From Pelomonas sp. Root1217 (GTDB lineage Bacteria > Pseudomonadota > Gammaproteobacteria > Burkholderiales > Burkholderiaceae_C): a stretch of DNA of 64,000 nt. The translations under genes and the position numbers were made by a program. Shown here piece after piece: positions 53,595-62,000 of this stretch. The notes beneath the pieces are model-generated. The model ran no database searches and had not been told where the DNA came from. It was given only the letters and a program-made list of their open reading frames with translations. Every line of letters begins with the position of its first letter. Position 1 is the first letter of the stretch. Where the stretch lies: assembly GCF_001425705.1 (NCBI RefSeq), contig NZ_LMDC01000028.1, positions 310,946 to 374,945 on the forward strand, read 5' to 3'.

Positions 53595-55196
53595 ATGAAC
53601 ACAGCCCCTTCCCTTCCCCGAGGCGTTGTCAGCCTCGCGGCGACGCTCCTTTCACTGGGCCTGTGCGCCGCGGCCCCTGCGGCCCCTGCGGCCACTCCCG
53701 CCGCTCGCGTGGTGACGCTGGACCGCGCGGCCGCCACCCAGCCCATGGACCGCTTCTTCGATCTCTCGGTCGGCGCGGACTACCCGGGCACCACCGGCCG
53801 CCCCGAAAACCTCGCCCAGCTCAAGACGGCTGCGGACGAGCTGGGCTTTCGCTACGTGCGCTTCCACGACATCTTTCACGACGTCTACGGCACGGTGAAG
53901 AAGGAAGGCGACAAGCTGGTGTTCGACTGGACCGGCATCGACAAGCTGTACGACGGCCTGCTGGCCAGTGGCGTCAAGCCCTTCATCGAACTGGGCTTCT
54001 CGCCCAAGGTGATGACCACCTCCAATCTGACCGTCTTCTACTGGAAGGGCAACACCTCGCACCCGCAGCCAGGGCCGTGGGCCGAGCTGATCGACGCGTT
54101 CGCGCGCCACCTCATCCAGCGCTATGGCATTGATGAGGTGCGCAAGTGGCCGTTCGAAGTGTGGAACGAGCCCAACCTCGACGGCTTCTGGGAGAAGGCC
54201 GACCAGAAGGCCTATTTCGAGCTGTACGCCAGCACCGCGCGTACGCTCAAGAAGGTGGACGCGGGGCTGAGGGTCGGCGGCCCCGCGACGGCCGGCGCTT
54301 TCTGGGTGCCCGAGCTGCTGGCCTATGCCAAGCAGGAAGGCGTGCCGGTCGACTTCGTCACCACCCACACCTACGGTGTCACGGAAGGCTACCTCGACGA
54401 GTTCGGCAAGTCGGACCGCATCCTGGACCCTAACCCCGACGCCATCGTCGGCGACGTGCGCCGCAATCGCAAAGAGATCGAAGCCTCGCCGTTCCCTGGC
54501 ATTCCGCTGTACCTCACCGAGTGGAGCACCAGCTACAACCCGTACGACAAGGTGCACGACAGCTACATCAGCGCGCCGTGGATCCTGACCAAGCTGCGCG
54601 CCACGCGAGGCTATGCGCAGGCGATGAGCTACTGGACCTACAGCGACCTGTTCGAGGAGCCGGGCCCGCCGCCCCGCGCCTTCCATGGCGGCTTCGGCTT
54701 GATGACACGCGATGGCCTGCGCAAGACGACCTGGTTCGCCTACAAGTACCTTAACGCGCTACGCGGCAATGAGATCCCGAGCGCGGACGACAAGGTGCTG
54801 GCTGCGGTCGATGGCGACAAGACTGCCGTCGTGGCATGGGACTGGCAGCACCCCGACCAGAAGAGCACCAGCAACGGCGTGTTCTTCGCCAAGCCAGTGC
54901 CGAACGGCCCGGCGCCAGCGCTCAAGCTCGCGCTGCGAAACCTGAAGCCGGGCGCCTATCGGCTCGAGCTGCGCCGCGCCGGCTACAAGGTCAACGACGC
55001 CTACACCGCCTACCTCGAGATGGGCGCGCCCAAGGACCTCAGCACATCTCAGCTCGCCAAGCTGCAGTCGCTGACCCGGGACCAGCCTGAAGTGAATCGC
55101 ACCGTCAAGGTGGGCAAGGACGGCCAGCTGAACTTCACCGTGCCCATGCGCAGCAACGACATCACCTTGCTGACGCTGAACCCCGTCAAGCCCTGA
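53595..55196 (+). CDS. Exported GH39 family glycoside hydrolase (beta-xylosidase-like)
   Basis: A 533-aa protein from the ATG at 53595 (MNTAPSLPRGVVSLAATLL), with a signal peptide ending near residue 35 in an Ala/Pro-rich stretch. The GH39 barrel has LGFRYVRFHDIFHDVYG, the acid/base Glu192 (WNEPNLDGFW), THTYGVTEGYLDE and the nucleophile Glu309 (LYLTEWSTSY). A beta-sandwich C-terminal domain follows from about residue 430 (LKPGAYRLELRRAGYKVND). The enzyme probably removes xylose or a related sugar from oligosaccharides produced by the neighbouring GH5. It has its own promoter region, after the GH5 terminator. Confidence 0.92.
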   Translation: MNTAPSLPRGVVSLAATLLSLGLCAAAPAAPAATPAARVVTLDRAAATQPMDRFFDLSVGADYPGTTGRPENLAQLKTAADELGFRYVRFHDIFHDVYGTVKKEGDKLVFDWTGIDKLYDGLLASGVKPFIELGFSPKVMTTSNLTVFYWKGNTSHPQPGPWAELIDAFARHLIQRYGIDEVRKWPFEVWNEPNLDGFWEKADQKAYFELYASTARTLKKVDAGLRVGGPATAGAFWVPELLAYAKQEGVPVDFVTTHTYGVTEGYLDEFGKSDRILDPNPDAIVGDVRRNRKEIEASPFPGIPLYLTEWSTSYNPYDKVHDSYISAPWILTKLRATRGYAQAMSYWTYSDLFEEPGPPPRAFHGGFGLMTRDGLRKTTWFAYKYLNALRGNEIPSADDKVLAAVDGDKTAVVAWDWQHPDQKSTSNGVFFAKPVPNGPAPALKLALRNLKPGAYRLELRRAGYKVNDAYTAYLEMGAPKDLSTSQLAKLQSLTRDQPEVNRTVKVGKDGQLNFTVPMRSNDITLLTLNPVKP

Positions 55197-55438
55197 ACCA
55201 CCCACAGCCGGAAACGCCATGACCTACTCGAGCACCTTCATGTCCGACCTCATCCGCGGCATCGTGGCCACCTGTCCACAAGTGGCAGAGGATGGGTGTT
55301 CCGCAATGCTGGCTACGCCCGTCAGCGCCGCCGAAGCCCCCCGTCGCGATGGCTCGTGCGCGCTAAAGATCTCCCGAATGCCCGCTCTTGGCCGAGATAT
55401 GACTAGCGTTCGTGTAAATGACCCAATGGCCTAGCGCC

Positions 55439-56824
55439 CTAAGGCATGTTCGCCGCCAGCCAGGCAAACGTCGCGTAGGCGGCGACGTTCTGGTTCAAGG
55501 ACGCGGGGTCGATCTTGTCCAAGGTGTCATTGGCACTGTGATGATGATCGAAGAGGTCCGTGGCATCTTGCGCGAGCTGGATCCACGGCACGCCACGCTG
55601 GGCCAGGAAGCCCAGATCCGGTCCCGGTGCGCCAGCGGCACCGTCGAGCGTGATGCCCAGTGGGGCCAGCACGCGTGACAGCCGCGCGGTGAGCTCAGCG
55701 TACTGCGGCGGATGGCGCAACGCGTAGATCGGCCCTGCGCCCCAATCGCTTTCGATTGCCAGATAGTGCCGCGACAGATCGCCCGCGTCGCGCGCCGCAT
55801 AGGCGCGTGCACCATCGAAGCCGTTCTCCTCGTTCGCGAACAAGACCACGCGGATCGTGCGGCGAGGTGCCTGGGGCAGCTGCTTGATCAACGCCCCGGC
55901 TGCCATCGTCAGGGCCACGCCGAACCCGTCGTCGACTGCGCCCGTGCCCAGATCCCAGGAGTCGAGATGCGCAGACATCATCACGATCTCCCCCCTTGGC
56001 GTCTTGGCGTCTTGCCCAGTGATCTCGCCGATCACGTTGTACGACGTGCTGTCGGCTTGCGTCTGCGTCGCGATGTCCAGGCGCAGCCGTACCGAGGGAG
56101 TCCGCTGCCCGAGCCTTTCAAGAAGATCAGCATCCGGGCCCGAGATGGCGGCGGCCGGGATCGCGTTCCCGGGAGCGTAGTTCACGCTGCCGGTGTGCGG
56201 CAGCCGATTGTCGTCGGTTCCCAAGGATCTGATCAGAAGCGCCACGGCGCCCTTGGTGGCGGCCAACGAGGCGGCACTGCTGCGCATCTGCAGGACCCGC
56301 GCGTATCCCGACCCATCGCGGTGGCGTTCCATGCGCCGGGTGAGCAGGACGATCCTGCCGCGCACCGATTCGGCCGGCGCCGACTGCAATGCTTCGAAGT
56401 CCTGGAATCGCACGATCTCGGCATCGAGCGGGCCGTCGGTCCCCACGCTGTTGCCCAGCGCGGTCACGGCAAGGCGCTGTGTGATCGGCGCAATGACCTC
56501 GGCGCTCTCGGACAGCCGGCGCCAAGCCGTGAACTTGACGGGCTCCGTGTAGACCTTGTCGTAGCCCAGCGCGCGGAACTTCGCCACGGCCCACGCCACC
56601 GCGCGGGCGTCGGCTTCCGACCCGGCGGGGCGCGCGCCGACCTCCGTGGTCAGCGATTCGACGATCTTGTACGCCCCGCTCTCCGCCAGCGCGCGATCCC
56701 TCAGGAGCCCGGCGGTCGCTTCGTCGGCTGCGGGGGCCGGCAACGTTTCAGCGCCCGCGAAAGGGCTTGCCAGACAAGCGGCCAGCAGCAGTGCCGCGCA
56801 GTGATTCAACAACCGCGGGGCCAT
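55439..56824 (-). CDS. Exported M28 family zinc aminopeptidase
   Basis: A 461-aa protein with a signal peptide (LLNHCAALLLAACLASPFAGAE). A PA-type insert domain (about residues 130-250, GRIVLLTRRMERHRDGSGYARVLQMRS) precedes the zinc ligands: MSAHLDSWDLG, GAVDDGFGVALTM, FANEENGFDG, AIESDWGA and HHHSANDTLD. The Glu pair provides the catalytic base and a ligand. It should trim peptides in the periplasm or outside. It lies three bases after the metallo-beta-lactamase-fold gene, so the two form an operon. Confidence 0.93.
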   Translation of the reverse strand: MAPRLLNHCAALLLAACLASPFAGAETLPAPAADEATAGLLRDRALAESGAYKIVESLTTEVGARPAGSEADARAVAWAVAKFRALGYDKVYTEPVKFTAWRRLSESAEVIAPITQRLAVTALGNSVGTDGPLDAEIVRFQDFEALQSAPAESVRGRIVLLTRRMERHRDGSGYARVLQMRSSAASLAATKGAVALLIRSLGTDDNRLPHTGSVNYAPGNAIPAAAISGPDADLLERLGQRTPSVRLRLDIATQTQADSTSYNVIGEITGQDAKTPRGEIVMMSAHLDSWDLGTGAVDDGFGVALTMAAGALIKQLPQAPRRTIRVVLFANEENGFDGARAYAARDAGDLSRHYLAIESDWGAGPIYALRHPPQYAELTARLSRVLAPLGITLDGAAGAPGPDLGFLAQRGVPWIQLAQDATDLFDHHHSANDTLDKIDPASLNQNVAAYATFAWLAANMP

Positions 56825-56827
56825 GGG

Positions 56828-57808
56828 TCACCTCGCCTCGTAGTGGTCGTTCACGTAGGTCATGGGGACCCACCGGTAGCCCGTTCCATCGGGGCGCAGA
56901 TGGCCGACGCCGGGGAAGGAGATGTGGTCAGCCGCGACCCAGTACCGGCCCTTGACCGCGTCGGCGAATGCCTTCTTGCGCGTTGCTGCGGCAGCCTTGG
57001 GATCGACGTCGAAGACGATCGTCACGCCCGGGTTGGGCATCTGCACTTCCGCCACGTGAACCAGGTCGCCCCAGAACACCAGCTTCTCGCCCTTGCTCTC
57101 GAGCGCGTAGAACGTGTGGCCCGGTGTGTGGCCCGGCGCGGGGATGGAATGGATGCCGGCGAACAGCTCGGTCGCGCCAGAGAATGTCTTCACCTTGCCG
57201 GCATCGACATAGGGCTGCACCTTGGCCGAAGCCTCGTCGAAGTACTTCTTCGCCGCCTCCGGCGCCCGGGCGCGATTGTCGGGATTCAGCCAGTACGCGA
57301 CTTCCTTCTGCTCGATGTGGACCGTGGCGTTGGGAAACACGATGCGCCTGCCATCCATCAGGCCACCGGTGTGGTCGGTGTGGATGTGCGTGATCAGGAT
57401 GTCAGTGATCTGCGCTGGCGTGACGCCCACCGCCTTGAGACTGGCCTCGAGCTTGTTCAACGTCGGGCCGTAAAGCTCGCCGGTGCCGGCGTCCATCAGG
57501 ATCAGGCGTCCGCCCGAGCGGATCAGGTAGGCGTTGATCGAGGCATCGACCTCGGTCGTCTGGTACGTGTCGGCCAGGCGCGACGCCACCTCGCCGGGTT
57601 GGGCGTTGGTCAGCAGCTTCAGCGTCGGGATCGGCAGCGTGCCGTCGGAGAGTGCCGCGACCTCGAAGTCGCCGAGCCTGAAGTGGTAGTAGCCGGCTTG
57701 ATAGCGGCTCACCTTGGTCGCAGGCGCCTCGGCCGCGGATGAGGCTCGGGCGACCAGGCTGGTGGCTACAGCGGCGGCCAGGAAGGCTGCAAGGAATGTG
57801 CGTTTCAT
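56828..57808 (-). CDS. Exported metallo-beta-lactamase-fold hydrolase
   Basis: A 326-aa protein with a signal peptide (MKRTFLAAFLAAAVATSLVARASSAAE). The zinc motif is ITHIHTDHTGGL; the other ligands are in IHSIPAPGHTPGHTFY and VFWGDLVHV. YHFRLGDFEVAALSDGT near the N-terminus is typical of MBL-fold lactonase or glyoxalase-like enzymes. Known relatives hydrolyse lactones or organophosphates; the substrate here is unknown. It is coupled to the M28 gene and diverges from the LysR gene at 57897. Confidence 0.92.
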   Translation of the reverse strand: MKRTFLAAFLAAAVATSLVARASSAAEAPATKVSRYQAGYYHFRLGDFEVAALSDGTLPIPTLKLLTNAQPGEVASRLADTYQTTEVDASINAYLIRSGGRLILMDAGTGELYGPTLNKLEASLKAVGVTPAQITDILITHIHTDHTGGLMDGRRIVFPNATVHIEQKEVAYWLNPDNRARAPEAAKKYFDEASAKVQPYVDAGKVKTFSGATELFAGIHSIPAPGHTPGHTFYALESKGEKLVFWGDLVHVAEVQMPNPGVTIVFDVDPKAAAATRKKAFADAVKGRYWVAADHISFPGVGHLRPDGTGYRWVPMTYVNDHYEAR

Positions 57809-57872
57809 CGGGAAGCTCCTGTTGGGCGATGAAAAGCACTATATTTATCGCCATCCCGTTTATAAAGACTGA

Positions 57873-57890
57873 GATAGTTATTTCACTATC
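57873..57890. promoter_or_regulatory. GATAGT-N6-ACTATC palindrome, candidate LysR operator
   Basis: Perfect 6-bp arms with a TATTTC centre in the 88-base divergent gap between the MBL-fold and LysR genes. It ends six bases before the LysR start codon. Its internal T-N11-A layout fits LysR binding sites. Overlap with the start region suggests autorepression. Confidence 0.6.
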
Positions 57891-57896
57891 AACGAT

Positions 57897-58844
57897 ATGG
57901 AAACAATGATCGACAACCTGGCCGAGCTGACGATCTTCGACAAGGTCGCCAGTGCAGGCAGTCTCACAGGGGCCGCGAATGCGCTGGGCCTGTCGCTGGC
58001 AGTGGTCAGCAAGCGCCTGGCCGCCCTCGAGGCGCGCATGGGCGTTCGCCTGCTCAACCGAACCACACGGCGGCAGTCAATGACGCAGGAAGGCGAACGC
58101 TTCCACCTGCATTGCGTGCGCATCCTCGCGGAGGTGCAGCAGGCCGAGGTGGTGATGCAGCACAGCCGCACCGACATCAATGGACATCTGCGGATAACGG
58201 CAGCGCGCATGCTGGGCACGCGATATCTCGCCCCCCTGGCGGCGCAGTTCCAAGCCATGCATCCGGCGTTGAGGATCGAGATCGTCCTGAGCGACGACGT
58301 CGTGGATCTCGTGGAGCAAGGCATTGACCTGGCGCTGCGCTTCGGGGTGCTCAACGACTCGACGATGACGGCTCGCCACATCGCCGACAGCGAGCTCGTC
58401 CTGTGCGCCGCGCCGGACTACTTGCGGCGCTTCGGCGCTCCCGACACGCCTGCTGCGCTCTCAGCGCACAACTGCATCCTCTACGGCACGCGAAGCACGC
58501 GGCACTGGCTCTTTCAGCACGAAGGCAAACCGGTCTCGGCCGAGGTGAACGCGACCTTCCTGTGCAATGACGGCAACGCGGCCAAGGCGCTCGCGCTCGC
58601 CGGCGGCGGGATCTTTCTCAAGTCGATATGGGATGTGGGCTCGGAGCTGAGAGATGGAACGCTGGTGCGCGTGCTGGGGCGATACAGCATCCCCAGCGCA
58701 CCGCTGCATGTCGTGTACCCGCATGCATTGCATCTCGCCCCGCGAGTGCGCCACTTTGCCGACTACGCTCTCAAGGGCCTTCGCGGCGAATGGGAGCTGC
58801 TTACCGATCAGGCCTCTGCGGGGGATCGTTTGCCAGCACTTTGA
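57897..58844 (+). CDS. LysR family transcriptional regulator (DmlR/CrgA-like)
   Basis: A 315-aa regulator. The winged helix is LTIFDKVASAGSLTGAANALGLSLAVVSKRLAALEARMGVRLLNRTTRRQSMTQEGE, followed by the effector domain with GHLRITAARMLGTRYLAPLAAQFQAMHPALRIEIVLSDDVVDLVEQGIDLALRFG. The start METMIDNLAEL at 57897 may be replaced by the ATG at 57906; no strong ribosome site is seen. It diverges from the MBL/M28 operon and probably controls it and itself through the palindrome at 57873. Confidence 0.94.
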   Translation: METMIDNLAELTIFDKVASAGSLTGAANALGLSLAVVSKRLAALEARMGVRLLNRTTRRQSMTQEGERFHLHCVRILAEVQQAEVVMQHSRTDINGHLRITAARMLGTRYLAPLAAQFQAMHPALRIEIVLSDDVVDLVEQGIDLALRFGVLNDSTMTARHIADSELVLCAAPDYLRRFGAPDTPAALSAHNCILYGTRSTRHWLFQHEGKPVSAEVNATFLCNDGNAAKALALAGGGIFLKSIWDVGSELRDGTLVRVLGRYSIPSAPLHVVYPHALHLAPRVRHFADYALKGLRGEWELLTDQASAGDRLPAL

Positions 58845-58864
58845 CTTGCCCCGTCAGCGGATCT

Positions 58865-59422
58865 TCACTTGATGCGCTGCTTTTCCAGCTTGCGCGCCAG
58901 CGTGCGCCGGTGCATCCCCAAGCGCCGCGCTGTCTCGCTGATGTTGAAGCCAGTCTCGGCCAGCACCTCATGGATGCGCTCCCACTCCAGTGTCTTGATG
59001 GAGGCCGTCTGCCGCTCGGTCACTTCCACGTCGGCGTCGCCCTGCCGGCGCGCGAACGCGGCCTCAATGTCATCTGTGTTGGCGGGTTTGGCAAGATAGT
59101 GGCAGGCGCCCAGCTTGATGGCCTCGACGGCCGTGGCGATGCTGGCGTAGCCGGTCAGCACGACGATGAGGACCTCCGGGTCCCAGCCATGCAGGGCCTG
59201 TACGCAGGCCAGACCCGAAGCGCCGCCGGCCAGCTTGAGGTCAACGACGGCATGGCCGAGTTCATCGTCCTCGGGGAGCTCGTCGAGCAGGGTCTTCATG
59301 TCGTCCAGACCGGTGGCCCGCAGGCAACGCCAACCGCGGCGCTCGAAAGAGCGCGTCAGCGTGTGGGCAAAGCTGTCGTCGTCCTCGACGATCAGCAGCA
59401 AACGGTCTTCTTCAGCGGGCAT
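58865..59422 (-). CDS. regA: RegA/PrrA/ActR family response regulator
   Basis: A 185-aa regulator. The receiver domain starts LLLIVEDDDSFAHTLTRSFERRGW; the phospho-acceptor is Asp62 (AVVDLKLAGGASGL), with VVLTGYASIATAVEAIKLGA and the conserved Lys in HYLAKPAN. A short linker leads to a Fis-type helix-turn-helix at the C-terminus (NISETARRLGMHRRTLARKLEK). This is the compact RegA layout. It should control respiration, and in some species photosynthesis, in response to redox state through RegB. Its start overlaps the regB stop by 11 bases. Confidence 0.95.
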   Translation of the reverse strand: MPAEEDRLLLIVEDDDSFAHTLTRSFERRGWRCLRATGLDDMKTLLDELPEDDELGHAVVDLKLAGGASGLACVQALHGWDPEVLIVVLTGYASIATAVEAIKLGACHYLAKPANTDDIEAAFARRQGDADVEVTERQTASIKTLEWERIHEVLAETGFNISETARRLGMHRRTLARKLEKQRIK

Positions 59423-60746
59423 GGGTGGCGGATTGTCGCGGCAGCAGCGAAGCCAGGGGCAGCGTCAGCACGACTTCTGCGCCGCCGCCCTCACGGTTGT
59501 GAGCCTCCAGCCGCCCGCCCAGCGTGCGCGCCACGTTGACCGACAGAAACAGGCCCATGCCGCGTCCCGGCTGGCCCTTGCTGCTCTGGTAGGGCTCGCC
59601 GAAATGCTTGAGACGGTCGGCGTCGAAGCCGGGGCCGTTGTCGCGCACGCTCAAGTGCAGCGTCGTTTCGTCCGGGCAGGTGGCGACGAGGGTCAGTGGC
59701 ATGCCCGGTGCGGCCTCGAGGGCGTTGTCGAGCAGATTGGCGACGACCTGCTGCAGGGCGCTGTCCGAAATGATCTCGACCTCGGGCAGGCCTTTGTTGC
59801 GAACGGCCAGGTCGGCGTTGGGATGCGCCGCGCGCCAGCTCAGCGCCAAGCTGTCGATGAAGGCCTGGAGCGTCGTCAGCCGCGGCGCTTCGCCGCGCAT
59901 TTCGCCGGCCGACATCAGGATGCCGGTGACGATGGCCTTGCAGCGCAGGATCTGGCGCTGCATCTCTTCGATCTCCTCGCGCAGCTCGGGCTCGCCGGCG
60001 AACGGCGCCATGTGTGCCCAGTCGCCCAGGATGACGCTGAGTGTCGCCAGCGGCGTGCCCAGCTCATGCGCGGCACCGCTGGCGAGCAGGCCCATGCGCA
60101 CGATGTGCACCTCCTCGGCCGCGCGCTGCTGCAGCTCGGCCAACTCGGCGTCGCGTTGGCGCAGGTTGCGGTTGATGCGCACGATGAAGACGCTGAGCAG
60201 GGCCACGTTCAGCAAAAAGCACAGCAGCAGGCCGCCCAGGTAGTTGGGCGACAGCGTCGTCGGCGAAGAGGCGTCCAGCAGCAGTGGCCGATGCCATTGC
60301 GTCAGCAGCACGAAGCCCGACACCGCGCTCAGCATGACGCCCATCAGATAGGCCGGCCGCAGCAACACCGACGCCACCGCGACCTGCAGCAGATACAGGT
60401 AGATGAAGGGGTTGTCGCTGCCGCCGGCCAAATAAAGCTGGCCGGTCAGCACGCCGACGTCGACCAGCAGCGCAATGCAGAGCTCGATCTGCGAGACCGG
60501 GTGCGCGAGCTTGTTGCGCCAGGTGCTGAACAGGTTGAAGACGACCAGGATGCCGAGCAGGCTCAGCATCTCGGCCCAGGGCAGCGTGATCGCCAGACCG
60601 ACGTGCACGACCAGCACCGTGGCGAGCTGGCCCACGACGGCCAGCCAGCGCAGCTCGATGAGCTGACGCAAGTTGGCGCGGCCCGCACGGCGCTCGGGGG
60701 CGACGGCAACAGGTTCGGCGGTGATTGGCAGCGGCGTGGTATTCAA
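59412..60746 (-). CDS. regB: RegB/PrrB family redox sensor histidine kinase
   Basis: A 444-aa kinase. I use the TTG at 60746, whose TTGA overlaps the SURF1 stop; no ATG or GTG exists near the natural N-terminus. Six membrane helices fill about residues 30-185, with the quinone-site motif GGSDNPFIYLYLLQ. The phospho-acceptor is His227 (GAAHELGTPLATL). The redox-sensing Cys of the family is present as Cys269 in ILRCKAIVTGIL. The ATPase has NLLDNALEAAP and DNGPGFD. Spacing of His and Cys closely matches the known Rhodobacter proteins. It sits downstream of quinol oxidase genes, fitting respiratory control. Confidence 0.94.
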   Translation of the reverse strand: MNTTPLPITAEPVAVAPERRAGRANLRQLIELRWLAVVGQLATVLVVHVGLAITLPWAEMLSLLGILVVFNLFSTWRNKLAHPVSQIELCIALLVDVGVLTGQLYLAGGSDNPFIYLYLLQVAVASVLLRPAYLMGVMLSAVSGFVLLTQWHRPLLLDASSPTTLSPNYLGGLLLCFLLNVALLSVFIVRINRNLRQRDAELAELQQRAAEEVHIVRMGLLASGAAHELGTPLATLSVILGDWAHMAPFAGEPELREEIEEMQRQILRCKAIVTGILMSAGEMRGEAPRLTTLQAFIDSLALSWRAAHPNADLAVRNKGLPEVEIISDSALQQVVANLLDNALEAAPGMPLTLVATCPDETTLHLSVRDNGPGFDADRLKHFGEPYQSSKGQPGRGMGLFLSVNVARTLGGRLEAHNREGGGAEVVLTLPLASLLPRQSATHAR

Positions 60747-61450
60747 GACGGGATGCGCCGGCGCTCTTCGCGGACGAGATAGACCGCAGCAGCCGCAGAC
60801 ATGGCCGCAAGCGCCAGCCAGGTGGCGGCGTAGACGGCGTGATTGTTGGCGAAACGGATGACCGTCAGGCCGGGGCGCGGCCAGCGCCTGGGCTGGGCGG
60901 GGTCGGCGGCCTCGTCGACGAAGTAAGGTGCAACGCGGTCGGCCACGCCAAGCTGGCCCGCGATGCCGGCAACGTCTCGTGAATACCAACGCCCCTCGGC
61001 AGGCACGTTCTTGCGCAAAGGGCCACCGCCGGTTTCAGTCAAGCGCAGCAGGCCTGTCAAGTCGACCTGGCCGGCAGGCGCGGCGTGCTGCTCGGGCGAG
61101 CGCCGCTCGGGCGGCACGAAGCCGCGGTTGATGAGGACGGCCGTGCCGTCATCCAGCCGCAGCGGCGCCACGACCCAGTAACCACCACCAAGTTCGGTCG
61201 TGGCTTGCACCAGCACCTCATGCGGTTCGAAGTGGCCGCGAAGGCGAAGTCGGCGGTATTCGTCGGCCTTGGAGACAAGGGCGGAAGCCGGCGGTGGAAC
61301 GACGGGCTCGGCGTGAACCTGCCGTTCGACTCGGGCTATGAGGTCTTCTTTCCAGCTCAGACGCTGCAACTGCCAGATGGCCAGCGCGATGAAGCCGACG
61401 CTGGCCAGCGCCGTGGCGACAATCAGGGTGATCCTTGCCGCGCGATTCAT
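60743..61450 (-). CDS. SURF1 family cytochrome oxidase assembly protein
   Basis: A 235-aa protein with two membrane helices at the ends (ITLIVATALASVGFIALAIWQLQRL and AVYAATWLALAAMSAAAAVYLV) and a periplasmic middle domain with RRLRLRGHFE, GGYWVVAPLRLDDGTAVLINRGFVPPE. The helix-end WQLQRLSWKEDLI is the SURF1 hallmark. SURF1 proteins help insert haem into oxidase subunit I. Position next to cyo genes suggests a quinol-oxidase-specific version, as known in Paracoccus. Its stop overlaps the regB start. Confidence 0.94.
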   Translation of the reverse strand: MNRAARITLIVATALASVGFIALAIWQLQRLSWKEDLIARVERQVHAEPVVPPPASALVSKADEYRRLRLRGHFEPHEVLVQATTELGGGYWVVAPLRLDDGTAVLINRGFVPPERRSPEQHAAPAGQVDLTGLLRLTETGGGPLRKNVPAEGRWYSRDVAGIAGQLGVADRVAPYFVDEAADPAQPRRWPRPGLTVIRFANNHAVYAATWLALAAMSAAAAVYLVREERRRIPS

Positions 61451-61480
61451 GACGCCCTCTCGTCGTGCGTAGTGCCCGTT

Positions 61481-61601
61481 GCGGGCCGAGCGCCGGGCCG
61501 CTCCCTAGCCGGCCCGCTCGGGCGATGTGCTTGCGGCTCGATGCCGCAAGCATCGCCGTCCCCTCGGGGGACCGGCCAAGGTACTCCTTGGACGAGGGGC
61601 T
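61481..61601 (+). repeat. Dispersed hairpin repeat, copy C
   Basis: It has the same opening as copies A and B, the CGGGCCG-N9-CGGCCCG hairpin, then the best-paired long stem of the three: GGCGATG(TG)CTTGCGGC against GCCGCAAGCATCGCC around a TCGAT loop, 15 pairs with a two-base bulge. CCCCTCGGGG follows. It ends GGACGAGGGGCT, nine bases before the cyoD stop at 61611. It fills the 160-base gap between cyoD and SURF1. Confidence 0.9.
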
Positions 61602-61610
61602 TCACACCCG

Positions 61611-62000
61611 TCAGGGCATGTTGCGCATGGCGGCCGGATCCGGTGTCGGCATCATGTTGGCGTTCATGTGATACATGACCCAAACTGAGCCAGACAGCAT
61701 GATGACCACGAGGGCCGCCGTGAACAGCAGCGCCAGCATGGACCAGCCCTGCTCGACCTTGGCATTCATGTGCAGGAAATAGATCATGTGCACGACCATC
61801 TGCACGGCGGCGAAGCCGAGGATGACGAAGCCGGTCAGCTTCGGCGAGGGCAGCACCTTGGCCATGACGAGCCAGAAGGGAATCGCCGTCAGGACGACGG
61901 ACAGGATGAAGCCAATGGCGTAGCCCTTGTAGCTGACGTGGAAGTCTTCCTCGCCATCAAGGTGGTCGTCGTGAGCGTGATCATGTGCATGGCCGGCCAT
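61611..62000 (-). CDS. cyoD: Cytochrome o ubiquinol oxidase subunit IV
   Basis: A 129-aa protein starting [31 protein letters not shown] at 62000, with a His-rich cytoplasmic N-terminus. Three membrane helices are visible (IGFILSVVLTAIPFWLVMA, GFVILGFAAVQMVVHMIYFLHM, ALLFTAALVVIMLSGSVWVMYHM), including the conserved VHMIYFLHMN. It supports assembly of the oxidase. The start overlaps the cyoC stop by one base (TGATG). Repeat copy C follows its stop. Confidence 0.94.
   Translation of the reverse strand: MAGHAHDHAHDDHLDGEEDFHVSYKGYAIGFILSVVLTAIPFWLVMAKVLPSPKLTGFVILGFAAVQMVVHMIYFLHMNAKVEQGWSMLALLFTAALVVIMLSGSVWVMYHMNANMMPTPDPAAMRNMP

Noticed and set aside
53447-54133. Open frame overlapping the GH39 5' part
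   Set aside because: It is in another frame of the GH39 gene, whose catalytic Glu motifs are clear.
55219-55434. Small plus-strand open frame of 71 codons after the GH39 gene
   Set aside because: It starts with a plausible ATG, but shows no motif and no good ribosome site. Too weak to call a gene.
55712-57742. Plus-strand open frame of about 676 codons
   Set aside because: It is antisense to the M28 and MBL-fold genes, whose metal ligands are all present on the minus strand.
58865-60746. Photosynthesis gene cluster suggested by regA and regB
   Set aside because: No puf, puh, bch or crt genes are in the window, and RegBA also regulates respiration in non-phototrophs.
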